Source: Corallococcus macrosporus
GTDB taxonomy: Bacteria; Myxococcota; Myxococcia; Myxococcales; Myxococcaceae
Reading direction: 5' to 3'
Length of the DNA: 64,000 nt
Assembly: GCF_017302985.1 (NCBI RefSeq)
Contig: NZ_JAFIMU010000009.1
Coordinates: 589,224 to 653,223 of the forward strand
Positions within the stretch are counted from its first letter, which is position 1. Every line of letters starts with the position of its first letter. Below the pieces are notes generated by a model. It made no database searches. It was not told the DNA's origin and saw only the letters and a program-made list of their open reading frames with translations. The translations under genes and the position numbers were made by a program. Of this stretch, positions 40,970 to 48,937 are shown piece by piece.

Positions 40970-42837
40970 GGGCAGAGAGTCAGGTCACGACGGCTCCCGC
41001 GGCGAGCGGGACGCAGGAGCAGAACCTCGTCCAGTTGCTCGTTCAGCGGGCCCAGAACGCCTCCAAGGTGGGCGTGACCCACAAGAAGGACGGGCGCTGG
41101 CAGGACGTCACGTACGCGCAGGTGCTGGAGGACGTGAAGGCGCAGGCGGCGGGCCTCATCGCCCAGGGTGTCCAGCCCGGGGACCGGGTGGCCATCTTCG
41201 CCAACACCAGCCTGCAGTGGATCATCGCGGACCTGGCCATCAGCGCGGCCCAGGCCATCACGGTGCCCATCTATGGCTCCAACACGCCGGATGAGTGTCA
41301 CTACATCCTGAACCACTCGGAGACGAAGCTGCTGCTCGTCGACTCCGACGAGAAGGACGCCAAGCAGGCCGGGCGCCTGTCGCGCGTCCGCTCCAAGCTC
41401 AAGGACATCCCGGCGCTCCAGAAGATCGTCGTCTTCGAGGGTCCCGTCTCCGGCGACAAGGAGATGACGCTCGCGGACATGGTGGCCTCCGGCAAGGGCC
41501 ACCCGCAGGCCACCGAGGCCGCGTTCGCGGAGCGCGTGGGGCAGGTGAAGTCGGACGACACCAACCTGCTCATCTACACGTCCGGCACCACCGGCGCGCC
41601 CAAGGGCGTCATCCTCACCCACGGCAACTGGGCCTATGAAGCGAAGGCCACCCAGGCCATGGGCATGATGAAGCCCGAGGACTCCGTCATGCTGTTCCTC
41701 CCCCTGGCGCACGTGTTCGCCCAGGTGGTGAAGGCCGCGTGGCTGTCCATGGGCTTCCGGCTCATCATCGCGGAGTCGGTGGACAAGCTGCTGGCGAACC
41801 TGGCGGAGACGCGCCCCACGGTGCTGCCGTCCGTGCCGCGCGTGTTCGAGAAGGTCTACAACAACGTCGTCGCCAACGGCTCCGCCGCCCCGGGCATGAA
41901 GGGCAAGCTCTTCAAGTGGGCCTTCGGCCTGTTCGACGAGTACGCCGAGGCCAAGGGCCAGGGCCGCGAGTACAGCTCGCTCCAGTTCTCCCTGGCGAAG
42001 AAGCTCGTCTTCTCCAAGGTGCGCAAGACCCTGGACGAGAAGCTGGGCGGCAACATGCGCATCTTCATCTCCGGCGGCGCGCCGCTGTCGCGGAAGATCG
42101 CCTACTTCTTCGACCTGCTCGACCTCAAGGTGCTGGAGGGCTACGGCCTCACGGAGACGAGCGCCCCGTGCAACGCCAACCGGGTGGAGAAGATCAAGAT
42201 CGGTACCGTGGGCCCGCCGGTGCCGGGCACGGAGATCAAGATCGCCGCGGACGGCGAAATCCTCGTGCGTGGCCCCTGCGTGATGAAGGGCTACTACAAG
42301 AACGAGGAGGCCACCCGCGAGGTGCTGGATCCGGACGGCTGGTTCCACACCGGTGACATCGGCGAGGTGGACTCCGACAACTACCTGCGCATCACCGACC
42401 GCAAGAAGGACATCATCGTCACCGCGGGCGGCAAGAACGTGGCGCCGCAGAACATCGAGAACACGCTCAAGACCTTCCCGCTCATCAGCCAGGCCATGGT
42501 GTACGGCGACAAGCAGCCGTACCTCGTCGCGCTGGTGACGGTGTCGGAGGAGCCGGCGCGCAAGCTGCTGGAGGACAAGGGCGTCGCGGTGGGCAGCTAC
42601 GAGCAGAACTCCCAGCGGCCGGAGATCCGCGAGGCCATCGCCGAGATCTTCAAGAAGGTGAACGCGGAGATTCCTCCGTACTCCACCATCAAGAAGTTCG
42701 AGGTCATGAAGGCGGACTTCACCCAGGAGTCCGGCGAGCTCACGCCCACCCTCAAGGTGAAGCGCAAGGTCGCCAGCCAGAAGTACATGAAGCTCATCGA
42801 CGGCATGTACGCGAGCGGCAAGGGCGGCGGGGACTGA
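40966..42837 (+). CDS. fadD: Long-chain fatty-acid-CoA ligase (FadD15-like)
   Basis: A 623-residue AMP-forming ligase activating long-chain fatty acids to acyl-CoA. It has the P-loop TNLLIYTSGTTGAPKGVILTHGN and the adenine motif GYGLTETSAP. The hinge motif is DGWFHTGDIGEVDSDNYLRITDRKKDIIVTAGGKNVAPQNIE, typical of bacterial long-chain ligases of the FadD15 group. The start is GTG 40966, with AGGAGGAG in front and a GTGA overlap with the TPR gene. The product feeds beta-oxidation or lipid synthesis, in line with other lipid genes at 45-58 kb. Confidence 0.93.
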   Translation: MRAESQVTTAPAASGTQEQNLVQLLVQRAQNASKVGVTHKKDGRWQDVTYAQVLEDVKAQAAGLIAQGVQPGDRVAIFANTSLQWIIADLAISAAQAITVPIYGSNTPDECHYILNHSETKLLLVDSDEKDAKQAGRLSRVRSKLKDIPALQKIVVFEGPVSGDKEMTLADMVASGKGHPQATEAAFAERVGQVKSDDTNLLIYTSGTTGAPKGVILTHGNWAYEAKATQAMGMMKPEDSVMLFLPLAHVFAQVVKAAWLSMGFRLIIAESVDKLLANLAETRPTVLPSVPRVFEKVYNNVVANGSAAPGMKGKLFKWAFGLFDEYAEAKGQGREYSSLQFSLAKKLVFSKVRKTLDEKLGGNMRIFISGGAPLSRKIAYFFDLLDLKVLEGYGLTETSAPCNANRVEKIKIGTVGPPVPGTEIKIAADGEILVRGPCVMKGYYKNEEATREVLDPDGWFHTGDIGEVDSDNYLRITDRKKDIIVTAGGKNVAPQNIENTLKTFPLISQAMVYGDKQPYLVALVTVSEEPARKLLEDKGVAVGSYEQNSQRPEIREAIAEIFKKVNAEIPPYSTIKKFEVMKADFTQESGELTPTLKVKRKVASQKYMKLIDGMYASGKGGGD

Positions 42838-42856
42838 CGTCCCCCACGCTGCGGCT

Positions 42857-42880
42857 CCCCGTGACCGGAAGGTCGCGGGG
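42857..42880. terminator. Hairpin after the acyl-CoA ligase gene
   Basis: CCCCGTGACC pairs with GGTCGCGGGG (9 standard pairs and a T-G wobble) around a GGAA tetraloop, 19 bases after the stop. No U-tract follows. It lies between this gene and the convergent tatA gene. Confidence 0.45.
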
Positions 42881-43019
42881 GGCACACGGCCGCCTCAAAC
42901 GCCCGACGCCCGTCCGTCGCCGCTTCTGGAGCGGTCCACGGTACGGGCGTCACGGGTGAACGGCGGCAGCGATGTCCTTCCGTCAGGGGCGGGGCCTTCC
43001 CGGGCCCACCCGGACGGAA

Positions 43020-43256
43020 TCAGGCGTTGTGGCTGGGCGACTTCGCGGCGACGTCCTTGTCCACGGTGGTGGACGCGGACAGCGTGCCAGTCTTCTTGTC
43101 GCTGGCGTCGTCCTTCTCCTCGTCGCTGGAGAAGCCGCGCTTGAAGTTGCGGAGCGCGCTGCCCAGGGACGAGCCGAGCTGCGGCAACCGCGAGCCGCCG
43201 AACAGCAGCAGCAGCGCCGCGAAAATCAGAAGAATCTCAGGAAGCTTCAAACCCAT
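43020..43256 (-). CDS. tatA: Twin-arginine translocase subunit TatA/TatE
   Basis: A 78-residue inner-membrane protein with one short N-terminal helix (LPEILLIFAALLLLFGGSRLPQLG) followed by the amphipathic helix SSLGSALRNFKRGF with the FG hinge, the signature of TatA/TatE. The C-terminus is acidic and low in complexity (SSDEEKDDASDKK). It would form the protein-conducting part of the Tat system that exports folded proteins. No tatB or tatC lies next to it. It follows the histidine-kinase-like gene by 78 bases on the same strand. Confidence 0.93.
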   Translation of the reverse strand: MGLKLPEILLIFAALLLLFGGSRLPQLGSSLGSALRNFKRGFSSDEEKDDASDKKTGTLSASTTVDKDVAAKSPSHNA

Positions 43257-43334
43257 GGCTTCGCTCCTCGCGAAATGCGCGGGGGAGCATACCGGTGGGA
43301 GGTGGGTCGCGCTAGCAACTCCCGCGTCCTGGAC

Positions 43335-44405
43335 TCACGCCTGCCAGCCCGCTGGATGCACGAGTTCTTCTGAGGCCGACAAGGACACCGGCAGGGTGAG
43401 GAAGAGGGTGGTGCCCCCCACGTCCGCCTGGGCGCCCACCTGGCCGCCGTGGGCCTCCACCTCCTGCCGGGCCAGGAAGACGCGCAGCGGATCCTCCAGC
43501 TTGCGCTCTCGGAAGGCGCGCTCCTCGCACTGGAAGACGGCGGTGATGTCCTCTTCCGGAACGGCGGCGCCGTCGCGGCGCACCTCCACCCGCACCTGAT
43601 GCCCCATGCGCGCGGCGCGCACGTGGAGCGACTCGCCCGCCTGCGCGCGGCCCAGCAGGTGGTGCACGAAGGCCTCCACCGCGTGCTGGATGCGGCCCGC
43701 GTCCACCTCCACGTCGGGCAGCTCCGGCAGCTCGTCCAGCACCAGCCCCACGCTGGCGGCGGAGGCGGCGGCCCGCGTGCGCTCCACCGCGGCGTCCAGG
43801 ATGGGGAGCAGCGGCTGTCGCTCGCGCTCACACGCGAGCGCGCCCAGCTCCGCGCGGCTGGAGTCGAAGAAGTCCTGGGCGAAGGAGAGCGCCCGGTCCG
43901 CGTTGCGCAGGATGGTCTCCAGGCCGCGCTGCGCCTTGGGCTCCAGCGGGATGCGCCCGTTGAGCAGCAGCGCCGCGTACGAGCGGATGTTGGCCAGCGA
44001 CCCGCGCAGGTCATGCGACGCGAGCGACAGGTAGCGCACGCGGTCCGCCACGCGCTCCCCGGTCATGGACAGGGCCGCCCCCGACGTCTGGGACGCCGCC
44101 TGGCCCGCGCCCCAGGGCACCGGCAGCGCCCACACCAGCCGCCCGCCGTCCTCCAGGGGCTCCTCGCCCACCAGCAGGGTGCGCTCCTCGCGCTCCCACA
44201 GGTTCCGCTCGCCCGCGCGCCGGCGGAAGCCCGCGGCGGCCATCAGCCCGTCGACGCCCGCCACGCCGGGCGAGGGCGGCAGGGCCTCCAGCCCCAGGTA
44301 ATCCAGGAGCAGGGGACCGAGCAGGCGTGGCGTTCCCTGGCGGGGCAGCAGCGCGAGCCCTGGCGCTGCCTCGTTGCCCCCCGGTGTCTCCCCCATCCAC
44401 GTCAC
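43335..44405 (-). CDS. Histidine-kinase-like protein with degenerate ATP-binding domain
   Basis: A 356-residue soluble sensor-kinase-like protein. Residues 1-100 are an unknown N-terminal domain. The HisKA dimerisation helix is clear with His131 in YLSLASHDLRGSLANIRSY. In the HATPase region the usual N-box Asn is missing (AVEAFVHHLLG), the G1 DxGxG is replaced by RRDGAAVP, and the G2 GLGL by DPLRVFL. The last strand (VGGTTLFLTLP) is kept. It probably does not bind ATP normally and may act as an adaptor, phosphatase or phosphate acceptor. It is divergent from the single-domain response regulator at 44569. The start may be ATG 44405 or 44396. Confidence 0.8.
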   Translation of the reverse strand: MTWMGETPGGNEAAPGLALLPRQGTPRLLGPLLLDYLGLEALPPSPGVAGVDGLMAAAGFRRRAGERNLWEREERTLLVGEEPLEDGGRLVWALPVPWGAGQAASQTSGAALSMTGERVADRVRYLSLASHDLRGSLANIRSYAALLLNGRIPLEPKAQRGLETILRNADRALSFAQDFFDSSRAELGALACERERQPLLPILDAAVERTRAAASAASVGLVLDELPELPDVEVDAGRIQHAVEAFVHHLLGRAQAGESLHVRAARMGHQVRVEVRRDGAAVPEEDITAVFQCEERAFRERKLEDPLRVFLARQEVEAHGGQVGAQADVGGTTLFLTLPVSLSASEELVHPAGWQA

Positions 44406-44568
44406 GCGGACCTCCCCTGTCCGTGCCTCGAATCACCGGAAGGGTGGGCAGTGACTGTCGGTTTTGCAACGGGCTCCCGCTCCGCGCGGAACGCCCTTAA
44501 TTTCTTGCGCCAGGAGGGCCGCTGATGGTGGATGATCGCCCCTTGGTAGCGGTATCGAGGAGACACCT

Positions 44569-44979
44569 CTGACCTCGCTCAACCCACAGCACACTGGCGC
44601 ACCCGTGGTCCTGGTCGTGGACGATGATCCCGACATCCTGGAGGCCCTCTCGGAGATCCTCGAAGCCGAGGGCTTCGAGATCCGCCGGGCCCGCAACGGC
44701 AAGGAGGCCCTGGAGCGCCTGGAGCCGGACCCTCCCCACCTCATCCTGCTGGACCTGATGATGCCGGTGATGGACGGCTGGGAGTTCGCCCAGCGCATGC
44801 GCCAGAAGCCGGCCTTCGCGGCCATCCCCATCATCGTCCTCAGCGCGGACCGCAACGTCGGCAGCAAGGCGAAGGACATTGGCGCCATGGGACACCTGGC
44901 CAAGCCCTTCGAGCTGAACGACCTGCTGTCGATGGTGCGACAGTCGCTCAGCCCCCCGGTGGACACCTCCCGCGTCTGA
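44569..44979 (+). CDS. Single-domain response regulator
   Basis: A CheY-like receiver with no output domain. Phosphorylation site Asp62 in LILLDLMMPVMDG, acidic pocket VVDDDPD, Ser92 in VLSADR and Lys112 in LAKPFE are all present. The start is best taken as CTG 44569, because GAGGAG lies 8 bases upstream and nothing supports GTG 44605, which would begin within the first beta-strand. With CTG the protein has 136 residues. It is divergent from the degenerate kinase gene and probably relays phosphate between other proteins. Confidence 0.88.
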   Translation: MTSLNPQHTGAPVVLVVDDDPDILEALSEILEAEGFEIRRARNGKEALERLEPDPPHLILLDLMMPVMDGWEFAQRMRQKPAFAAIPIIVLSADRNVGSKAKDIGAMGHLAKPFELNDLLSMVRQSLSPPVDTSRV

Positions 44980-45039
44980 GCACACCGCGACGGGCCGTGC
45001 TTGACCCCACGGGGGGCCGACATTACGGTCCGCGCAGGC

Positions 45040-45055
45040 TTGATTCACCAATCAA
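45040..45055. promoter_or_regulatory. TTGATT-N4-AATCAA palindrome before the SCP2 gene
   Basis: TTGATTCACCAATCAA is a perfect 6-base inverted repeat with a 4-base spacer, 21 bases before ATG 45077. It matches the element upstream of the acyl-CoA dehydrogenase gene (57946-57961) at 13 of 16 positions. It is a likely binding site for a dimeric repressor such as a TetR-type fatty-acid regulator. Confidence 0.55.
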
Positions 45056-45076
45056 CCTGATCACAAGGAGCGAGTC

Positions 45077-45406
45077 ATGGCGACCGCGAAGGACATCATC
45101 GAGACGCAGATTCCCGCGAAGCTGCAGTCGAAGCCGGAGCTGGCGAAGGAGATCAACGCCATCATCCACTTCGACGTCTCCGGCGACGGTGGCGGCAAGT
45201 GGACGCTGGACACCACCAAGCCCGACGGCTGGGTGTCCGAGGGTCTCAACGGCGCGTCGAAGATGACGGTCACCGTCAGCAACGACGACTTCGTGAAGAT
45301 CCGCGAGGGCAAGCTGAACGCGCAGATGGCCGCCATGCAGGGCAAGCTCAAGTTCAAGCCGATGGACATGGGCCTCGCCATGAAGCTGGCGAAGCTGCTG
45401 GGCTGA
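45077..45406 (+). CDS. SCP2 sterol/lipid-binding domain protein
   Basis: A 109-residue stand-alone SCP2 domain, a soluble carrier for acyl-CoA or sterol-like lipids. The body has INAIIHFDVSGDGGGKWTLDTTKPDGWVSEG, then the family pattern ASKMTVTVSNDDFVKIREGKLNAQMAAMQGKLKFKPMDMGLAMKLAKLLG. ATG 45077 has AAGGAG upstream. A palindrome shared with an acyl-CoA dehydrogenase gene lies just before the start. The following gene encodes an alpha-methylacyl-CoA racemase-like enzyme; SCP2 domains and such racemases both serve branched-chain acyl-CoA metabolism in other organisms. Confidence 0.92.
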   Translation: MATAKDIIETQIPAKLQSKPELAKEINAIIHFDVSGDGGGKWTLDTTKPDGWVSEGLNGASKMTVTVSNDDFVKIREGKLNAQMAAMQGKLKFKPMDMGLAMKLAKLLG

Positions 45407-45431
45407 AGCCTCTTTCGTAGCGTGTCGTACC

Positions 45432-45464
45432 GACGGCGCGTCACCCTGCTGGGGACGCGCCGTC
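45432..45464 (+). terminator. Perfect 11-bp hairpin after the SCP2 gene
   Basis: GACGGCGCGTC (45432-45442) pairs exactly with GACGCGCCGTC (45454-45464) around an 11-base loop, 26 bases after the SCP2 stop. It lacks a U-tract. It could limit read-through into the racemase gene. Confidence 0.5.
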
Positions 45465-45499
45465 TGCATGTCTCCACCTCCCCCTGGAGCCCCCCTCCC

Positions 45500-46678
45500 A
45501 TGGCTGAGCCGTCTTCCCCCCTCGCGGGCCTGCGGGTGCTGGACCTGTCGCGCCTGTTGCCCGGCCCGTACGCGACGCTGGTGCTGGCGGACCTGGGCGC
45601 CACCGTCGACACCGTGGAGGACCCGGACGTGGGGGACGCCACCCGCCACATGCCGCCGCACCGCGACGGCGAGGGCGCGCTCTACTACGGGCTGCACCGC
45701 AACAAGCGCTCGCTCGCGCTGAACCTCAAGTCCCCGGAAGGCCGCGACGCGCTGCTGCGGCTCGTGCCCCACTACGACGTGCTGGTGGAGAGCTTCCGCC
45801 CCGGCGTGATGGACAAGCTGGGCGTGGGCGAAGCGGTGCTGCGCCAGAAGAACCCGCGGCTCATCTACTGCGCCATCTCCGGCTACGGCCAGACGGGACC
45901 GGACCGGCTCAAGGCGGGGCACGACCTCAACTACGTGGCCCGCGCGGGCCTGCTGGGCTACGGCGGCGAGGCCGGTGGCGCGCCCGCGTTCCCGGGCGTG
46001 CAGATGGCGGACATTGGCGGCGGGAGCCTCTTCGCGCTGGTGGGCATCCTGGCCGCGCTGCACGAGCGCGAGCGCACCGGCGTGGGCCGCTTCGTGGACG
46101 TGTCCATGACGGACGGCGCGCTGGCGTTCCTCCACCTGCACCTGGCCTCGCGCCTGTTCATGGGCGCGGAAGGGACGCCGCTTGCGCGCGGCAGCGAGGC
46201 GCTCAACGGCGGCTATCCCAGCTACGGCCTCTACCGCACCTCGGACGATCGCTGGCTCGCGGTGGGCGCGCTGGAGCCCAAGTTCTTTGGCGCGCTGTGC
46301 GCGAAGCTGGGCCGCCCGGAGCTGCTGGATGACGCGTACTCGGGAGGGGAGGACGGCGCTCGCGTGAAGGCGGAGCTCACCCGCATCTTCGCGTCCCAGC
46401 CCCTGGCGCACTGGCGCGAGCAGCTCTCCGGCGCGGAGTTCTGCGTGGAGCCGGTGGCGGAGGGCGACGAGGTGCTGGCGGATCCGCAGCTGCGCGCGCG
46501 CGGACTCTTCGTGGAAACGGACGACGCGCAGCGTGGCATCCGCGTCACGCACCTGCTCACGCCGCTGCGCATGGGCGACGTCGCGCTGCGTCCACCGCCC
46601 ACGCTCGGACAGCACTCGCGCGTCATCCTGGAGGCCGCGGGTTTCACGGCTGAGGAAATCTCGCGCCTGATTGCATGA
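45500..46678 (+). CDS. Alpha-methylacyl-CoA racemase/CaiB-type CoA transferase family
   Basis: A 392-residue family III enzyme. It opens LRVLDLSRLLPGPYATLVLADLGA, as in alpha-methylacyl-CoA racemases. GHDLNYVARAG carries His141, and MADIGGGSL carries Asp171; the spacing of 30 equals that of the mycobacterial racemase pair His126/Asp156. A Glu in VGALEPKFF (259) corresponds to the third active-site residue. The reaction would interconvert (R)- and (S)-2-methylacyl-CoA so that branched chains can enter beta-oxidation. ATG 45500 has GGAG in front; a longer frame to 45422 runs through the hairpin. A CoA-transferase activity remains possible. Confidence 0.88.
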   Translation: MAEPSSPLAGLRVLDLSRLLPGPYATLVLADLGATVDTVEDPDVGDATRHMPPHRDGEGALYYGLHRNKRSLALNLKSPEGRDALLRLVPHYDVLVESFRPGVMDKLGVGEAVLRQKNPRLIYCAISGYGQTGPDRLKAGHDLNYVARAGLLGYGGEAGGAPAFPGVQMADIGGGSLFALVGILAALHERERTGVGRFVDVSMTDGALAFLHLHLASRLFMGAEGTPLARGSEALNGGYPSYGLYRTSDDRWLAVGALEPKFFGALCAKLGRPELLDDAYSGGEDGARVKAELTRIFASQPLAHWREQLSGAEFCVEPVAEGDEVLADPQLRARGLFVETDDAQRGIRVTHLLTPLRMGDVALRPPPTLGQHSRVILEAAGFTAEEISRLIA

Positions 46679-46742
46679 ATCCCGCGTGAAACGGACCTGC
46701 GAAGGCGGGTTCGCACGCGGATCCAAAGTGACCCGTTGCTGA

Positions 46743-46771
46743 TTGACAGCTCCGGAGCCACAGTTAGATCT
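46743..46771 (+). promoter_or_regulatory. Possible promoter of the ACP operon
   Basis: A consensus-like -35 TTGACA (46743-46748) is followed at 16-17 bases by TAGATCT, a poor -10. It lies in a locally AT-richer 148-base gap, 56 bases before the carrier-protein start. No other candidate is better. Confidence 0.3.
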
Positions 46772-46826
46772 TTCCTGATTTCTGACTGGGAAATCGACTT
46801 TCAAGCCCTGGGAAGGAAGGTCCCCC

Positions 46827-47123
46827 GTGCCCGACGCGCAGGAGCTCGAGTCCTACATCCGCCGGAAGTTCGCTGAAAACGTGGGTCTCACGGAGGCTGA
46901 GCTGTTCTCCGAGGACCTGACCCTCTCGGGGCTGATCACGCGCTCCGAGCGCATGACCAACAGCGTGGACTTGATGGAAGCCTTTGCCCGCACGTCCAAC
47001 GGGCTGCGCAAGGATTTTGGACTGCGGGTGCGCTTGCCCGCACTGTCTTTGGATACACCTGTGTCAAAGGTCCTGGCGGTCTTCATGGGCGAAGTCACGA
47101 ACCCGGAGAAGAAGTCGGCATGA
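46827..47123 (+). CDS. Acyl carrier protein-like protein
   Basis: A 98-residue acidic helical protein with the shape of an acyl carrier protein. The attachment helix reads TNSVDLMEAFARTSNGL, with Ser46 where the phosphopantetheine joins. The usual DSL is NSV here, so the Asp before the Ser is Asn. The rest (FAENVGLTEAELFSEDLTLSGL; LPALSLDTPVSKVLAVFMGEV) fits helices 1 and 4. GTG 46827 has GGAAGG upstream. The stop overlaps the desaturase start as ATGA. A holo-ACP synthase gene in the same operon would charge it. Its Asn makes it distinct from the fatty-acid-synthesis ACP. Confidence 0.8.
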   Translation: MPDAQELESYIRRKFAENVGLTEAELFSEDLTLSGLITRSERMTNSVDLMEAFARTSNGLRKDFGLRVRLPALSLDTPVSKVLAVFMGEVTNPEKKSA

Positions 47124-48082
47124 GTGTCCTGGCGCGAAGCCTCGAGCACGAAGCAGCGACCGTCACCTCCTCCCCCAGCGTCACGTCGTCCGAAGGACGT
47201 CCGGCCATCATGGCGGAGCTGTACGAAGCCCTCACGCAGCGCGGCCTGTCGCTGGTGGACATCACCTGGGAGCAGCAGCGGCTGCACGAGTCGCGGCGCT
47301 GGAGCGTGGTGGAGATGCTCTCCGCGGTGGACTTCACGCACGTGGGTGAGGCCGACCGGCACCTGGTGTGGAACGCGGGGCGCGCGGAGCTGACGACGAA
47401 GCCGGGCGCGGACCGGCTGGAGCGGCTGGCGGACCTGGAGTGCCGCCGGTGGCAGGAGAAGGACCCCACGGTCGCCGCCATCATGCAGGCGTGTGGCACG
47501 TGGAGCCGCTACTGGAACGAGGAGGAGGCGCACCACGAGACGGCGTTCAACCGCCTGTCCACGGTGCTGAAGCTGGAGCCCATCACGGACGCCACCTTCA
47601 TCGAGTTCCGCAAGGTGTTCCCCGACGACGACATGCTGCGCACGCTCACGCTGCTGTCCATCTCCGAGGTGGTGGCGGCGGTGGACTACGGCCAGTGCTC
47701 GCAGATGGTCCAGGACCCGGGCCTGCGCGCGCTGTTCAAGCAGGTGGCCGCGGACGAGGTGCAGCACATGAACTACTTCATCGCCTTCGCGAAGGCGCTG
47801 GTGGACAGCGGCGCGTACAAGGCGAAGGAGGCCTTCGCGGTGGCGCACCTGTTCCTGCGCGACGGCGGCGAGGTGCACGGCAGCAAGCGCGAGCGGGTGG
47901 AATCCCGCGACACCCACGTCAACTGGTGGGATCAGCTGGAGCACCGCGAGGGCTTCTACGCGCCGGAAGCGCTGCGCAAGAAGGAGCAGCTCATCTTCCA
48001 CGCCCTCAAGCGCATCACCGGCATCACGGTGACGTCGCGCGAGGAGGTGGAGGACACCTGGATGGACCTCGTCGGGTGCTGA
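47120..48082 (+). CDS. Di-iron acyl-ACP desaturase-like oxygenase
   Basis: A 320-residue soluble ferritin-like enzyme related to acyl-ACP desaturases (FA_desaturase_2). The di-iron ligands can be placed in four helices: Glu in LADLECRRWQE, the EExxH motif in YWNEEEAHHETAFN (134-139), Glu183 in ISEVVAAVDY, and the second ExxH, Glu213/His216, in ADEVQHMNYF. Family members insert a double bond or oxidise an acyl chain on ACP, using O2 and two electrons. It begins in the ATGA overlap with the carrier gene and ends overlapping the holo-ACP synthase gene (TGATG), so all three are translated together. Desaturation, hydroxylation and other oxidations cannot be told apart. Confidence 0.85.
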   Translation: MSVLARSLEHEAATVTSSPSVTSSEGRPAIMAELYEALTQRGLSLVDITWEQQRLHESRRWSVVEMLSAVDFTHVGEADRHLVWNAGRAELTTKPGADRLERLADLECRRWQEKDPTVAAIMQACGTWSRYWNEEEAHHETAFNRLSTVLKLEPITDATFIEFRKVFPDDDMLRTLTLLSISEVVAAVDYGQCSQMVQDPGLRALFKQVAADEVQHMNYFIAFAKALVDSGAYKAKEAFAVAHLFLRDGGEVHGSKRERVESRDTHVNWWDQLEHREGFYAPEALRKKEQLIFHALKRITGITVTSREEVEDTWMDLVGC

Positions 48083-48447
48083 TGGGCCTGGGCCACGACC
48101 TCCAGGCCATCACGGAGCTGGAGGCCGTCCAGGCCCTGCGGGAGCCGGACGTGTTCTTCACCGCCGCGGAGCTCGCCCACTTCGAGCGCGCGGCGAACCC
48201 GCTGGAGAGCCTGGCGGCGGGCTTCAGCGCGAAGGAGGCGCTCTTCAAGGCGCTGCCCGCCGTCGAAGGCTGGTTCTGGACGGACGCGGAGCTGATCCAC
48301 GACGCGCGGCACGCGCCGCGCTTCCGGTTCCACGGCACGCTCGCGGCGCACCTGGCGCGCGAGGGCCTGCAGGTCGCTGTATCGCTGTCGCATAGCGGAG
48401 GGTTCGTCTCGACCGTGGTCCTCGTGACGCGCGCTCCGTCCCCCTGA
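48082..48447 (+). CDS. acpS: Holo-ACP synthase (4'-phosphopantetheinyl transferase, AcpS type)
   Basis: A short (121-residue) AcpS-type transferase that moves the 4'-phosphopantetheine arm from CoA to the serine of a carrier protein. The first motif is GLGHDLQAI with Asp6 (GIDI in E. coli). The second is AAGFSAKEALFKAL with Glu52 (the WAAKEA motif). The C-terminal strand is SLSHSGGFVSTVVLV. It is divergent from housekeeping AcpS, and its ATG shares a base with the desaturase stop. Its place beside an atypical carrier suggests it is dedicated to it. Confidence 0.82.
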   Translation: MGLGHDLQAITELEAVQALREPDVFFTAAELAHFERAANPLESLAAGFSAKEALFKALPAVEGWFWTDAELIHDARHAPRFRFHGTLAAHLAREGLQVAVSLSHSGGFVSTVVLVTRAPSP

Positions 48448-48487
48448 AGTCGCTGTCCTCCCCCGGCAGCCAGAAGGACATCCCCCC

Positions 48488-48937
48488 GTGCACTTCGAAG
48501 AGTCCTCCCTCACGCTGCGCGTGCGTCCCAACGACCTGGACATCCTGGGGCACGTGAACAACGCCACCACGCTGGAGTACCTGGAGGCCGGCCGCTGGGC
48601 CTGGCTGGAGCGGCAGGGGCTGACGCGCGGAGGGCCGGTGGTGGCCGTGGTGTCTCGCGTGGAGGTGGACTACCGCCGGGAGATTCCCCCGGGGGACGTG
48701 GTGGTGCACACGGAGCTGGAGTCGCCCGCCGCGGACGAGCTGGAGCCGGACGGCCTCAACTACCGCGCCCGCTTCCGGCAGCGCGTGTTCCTGGCGGCGG
48801 ACGGGCCGCTGGCGGTGGAGGCCCTGGTGAGCGTGGCCTTCCTGGACGCGCGGGAGCGGTCGCTCGCGTCGCTGCAGCAGTTCCTGGACGCCGCGCGCCC
48901 GCCCGTGGCCACCACCGCGCAGGAGCCGCGCCCGTGA
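48488..48937 (+). CDS. Hotdog-fold acyl thioesterase (4HBT/YbgC type)
   Basis: A 149-residue thioesterase of the 4-hydroxybenzoyl-CoA/FatA-like hotdog family, hydrolysing acyl-CoA or acyl-ACP. The active-site segment is VRPNDLDILGHVNNATTLEYLE, with Asp in the first turn and the HVNN motif starting the central helix. The next strands read VVAVVSRVEVDYRREIPPGDVVVHTEL. GTG 48488 is 40 bases after the holo-ACP synthase stop, and the gene end overlaps the hydrolase start as GTGA. In this operon it would release the modified acyl chain from the carrier; a CoA thioester is the alternative substrate. Confidence 0.88.
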   Translation: MHFEESSLTLRVRPNDLDILGHVNNATTLEYLEAGRWAWLERQGLTRGGPVVAVVSRVEVDYRREIPPGDVVVHTELESPAADELEPDGLNYRARFRQRVFLAADGPLAVEALVSVAFLDARERSLASLQQFLDAARPPVATTAQEPRP

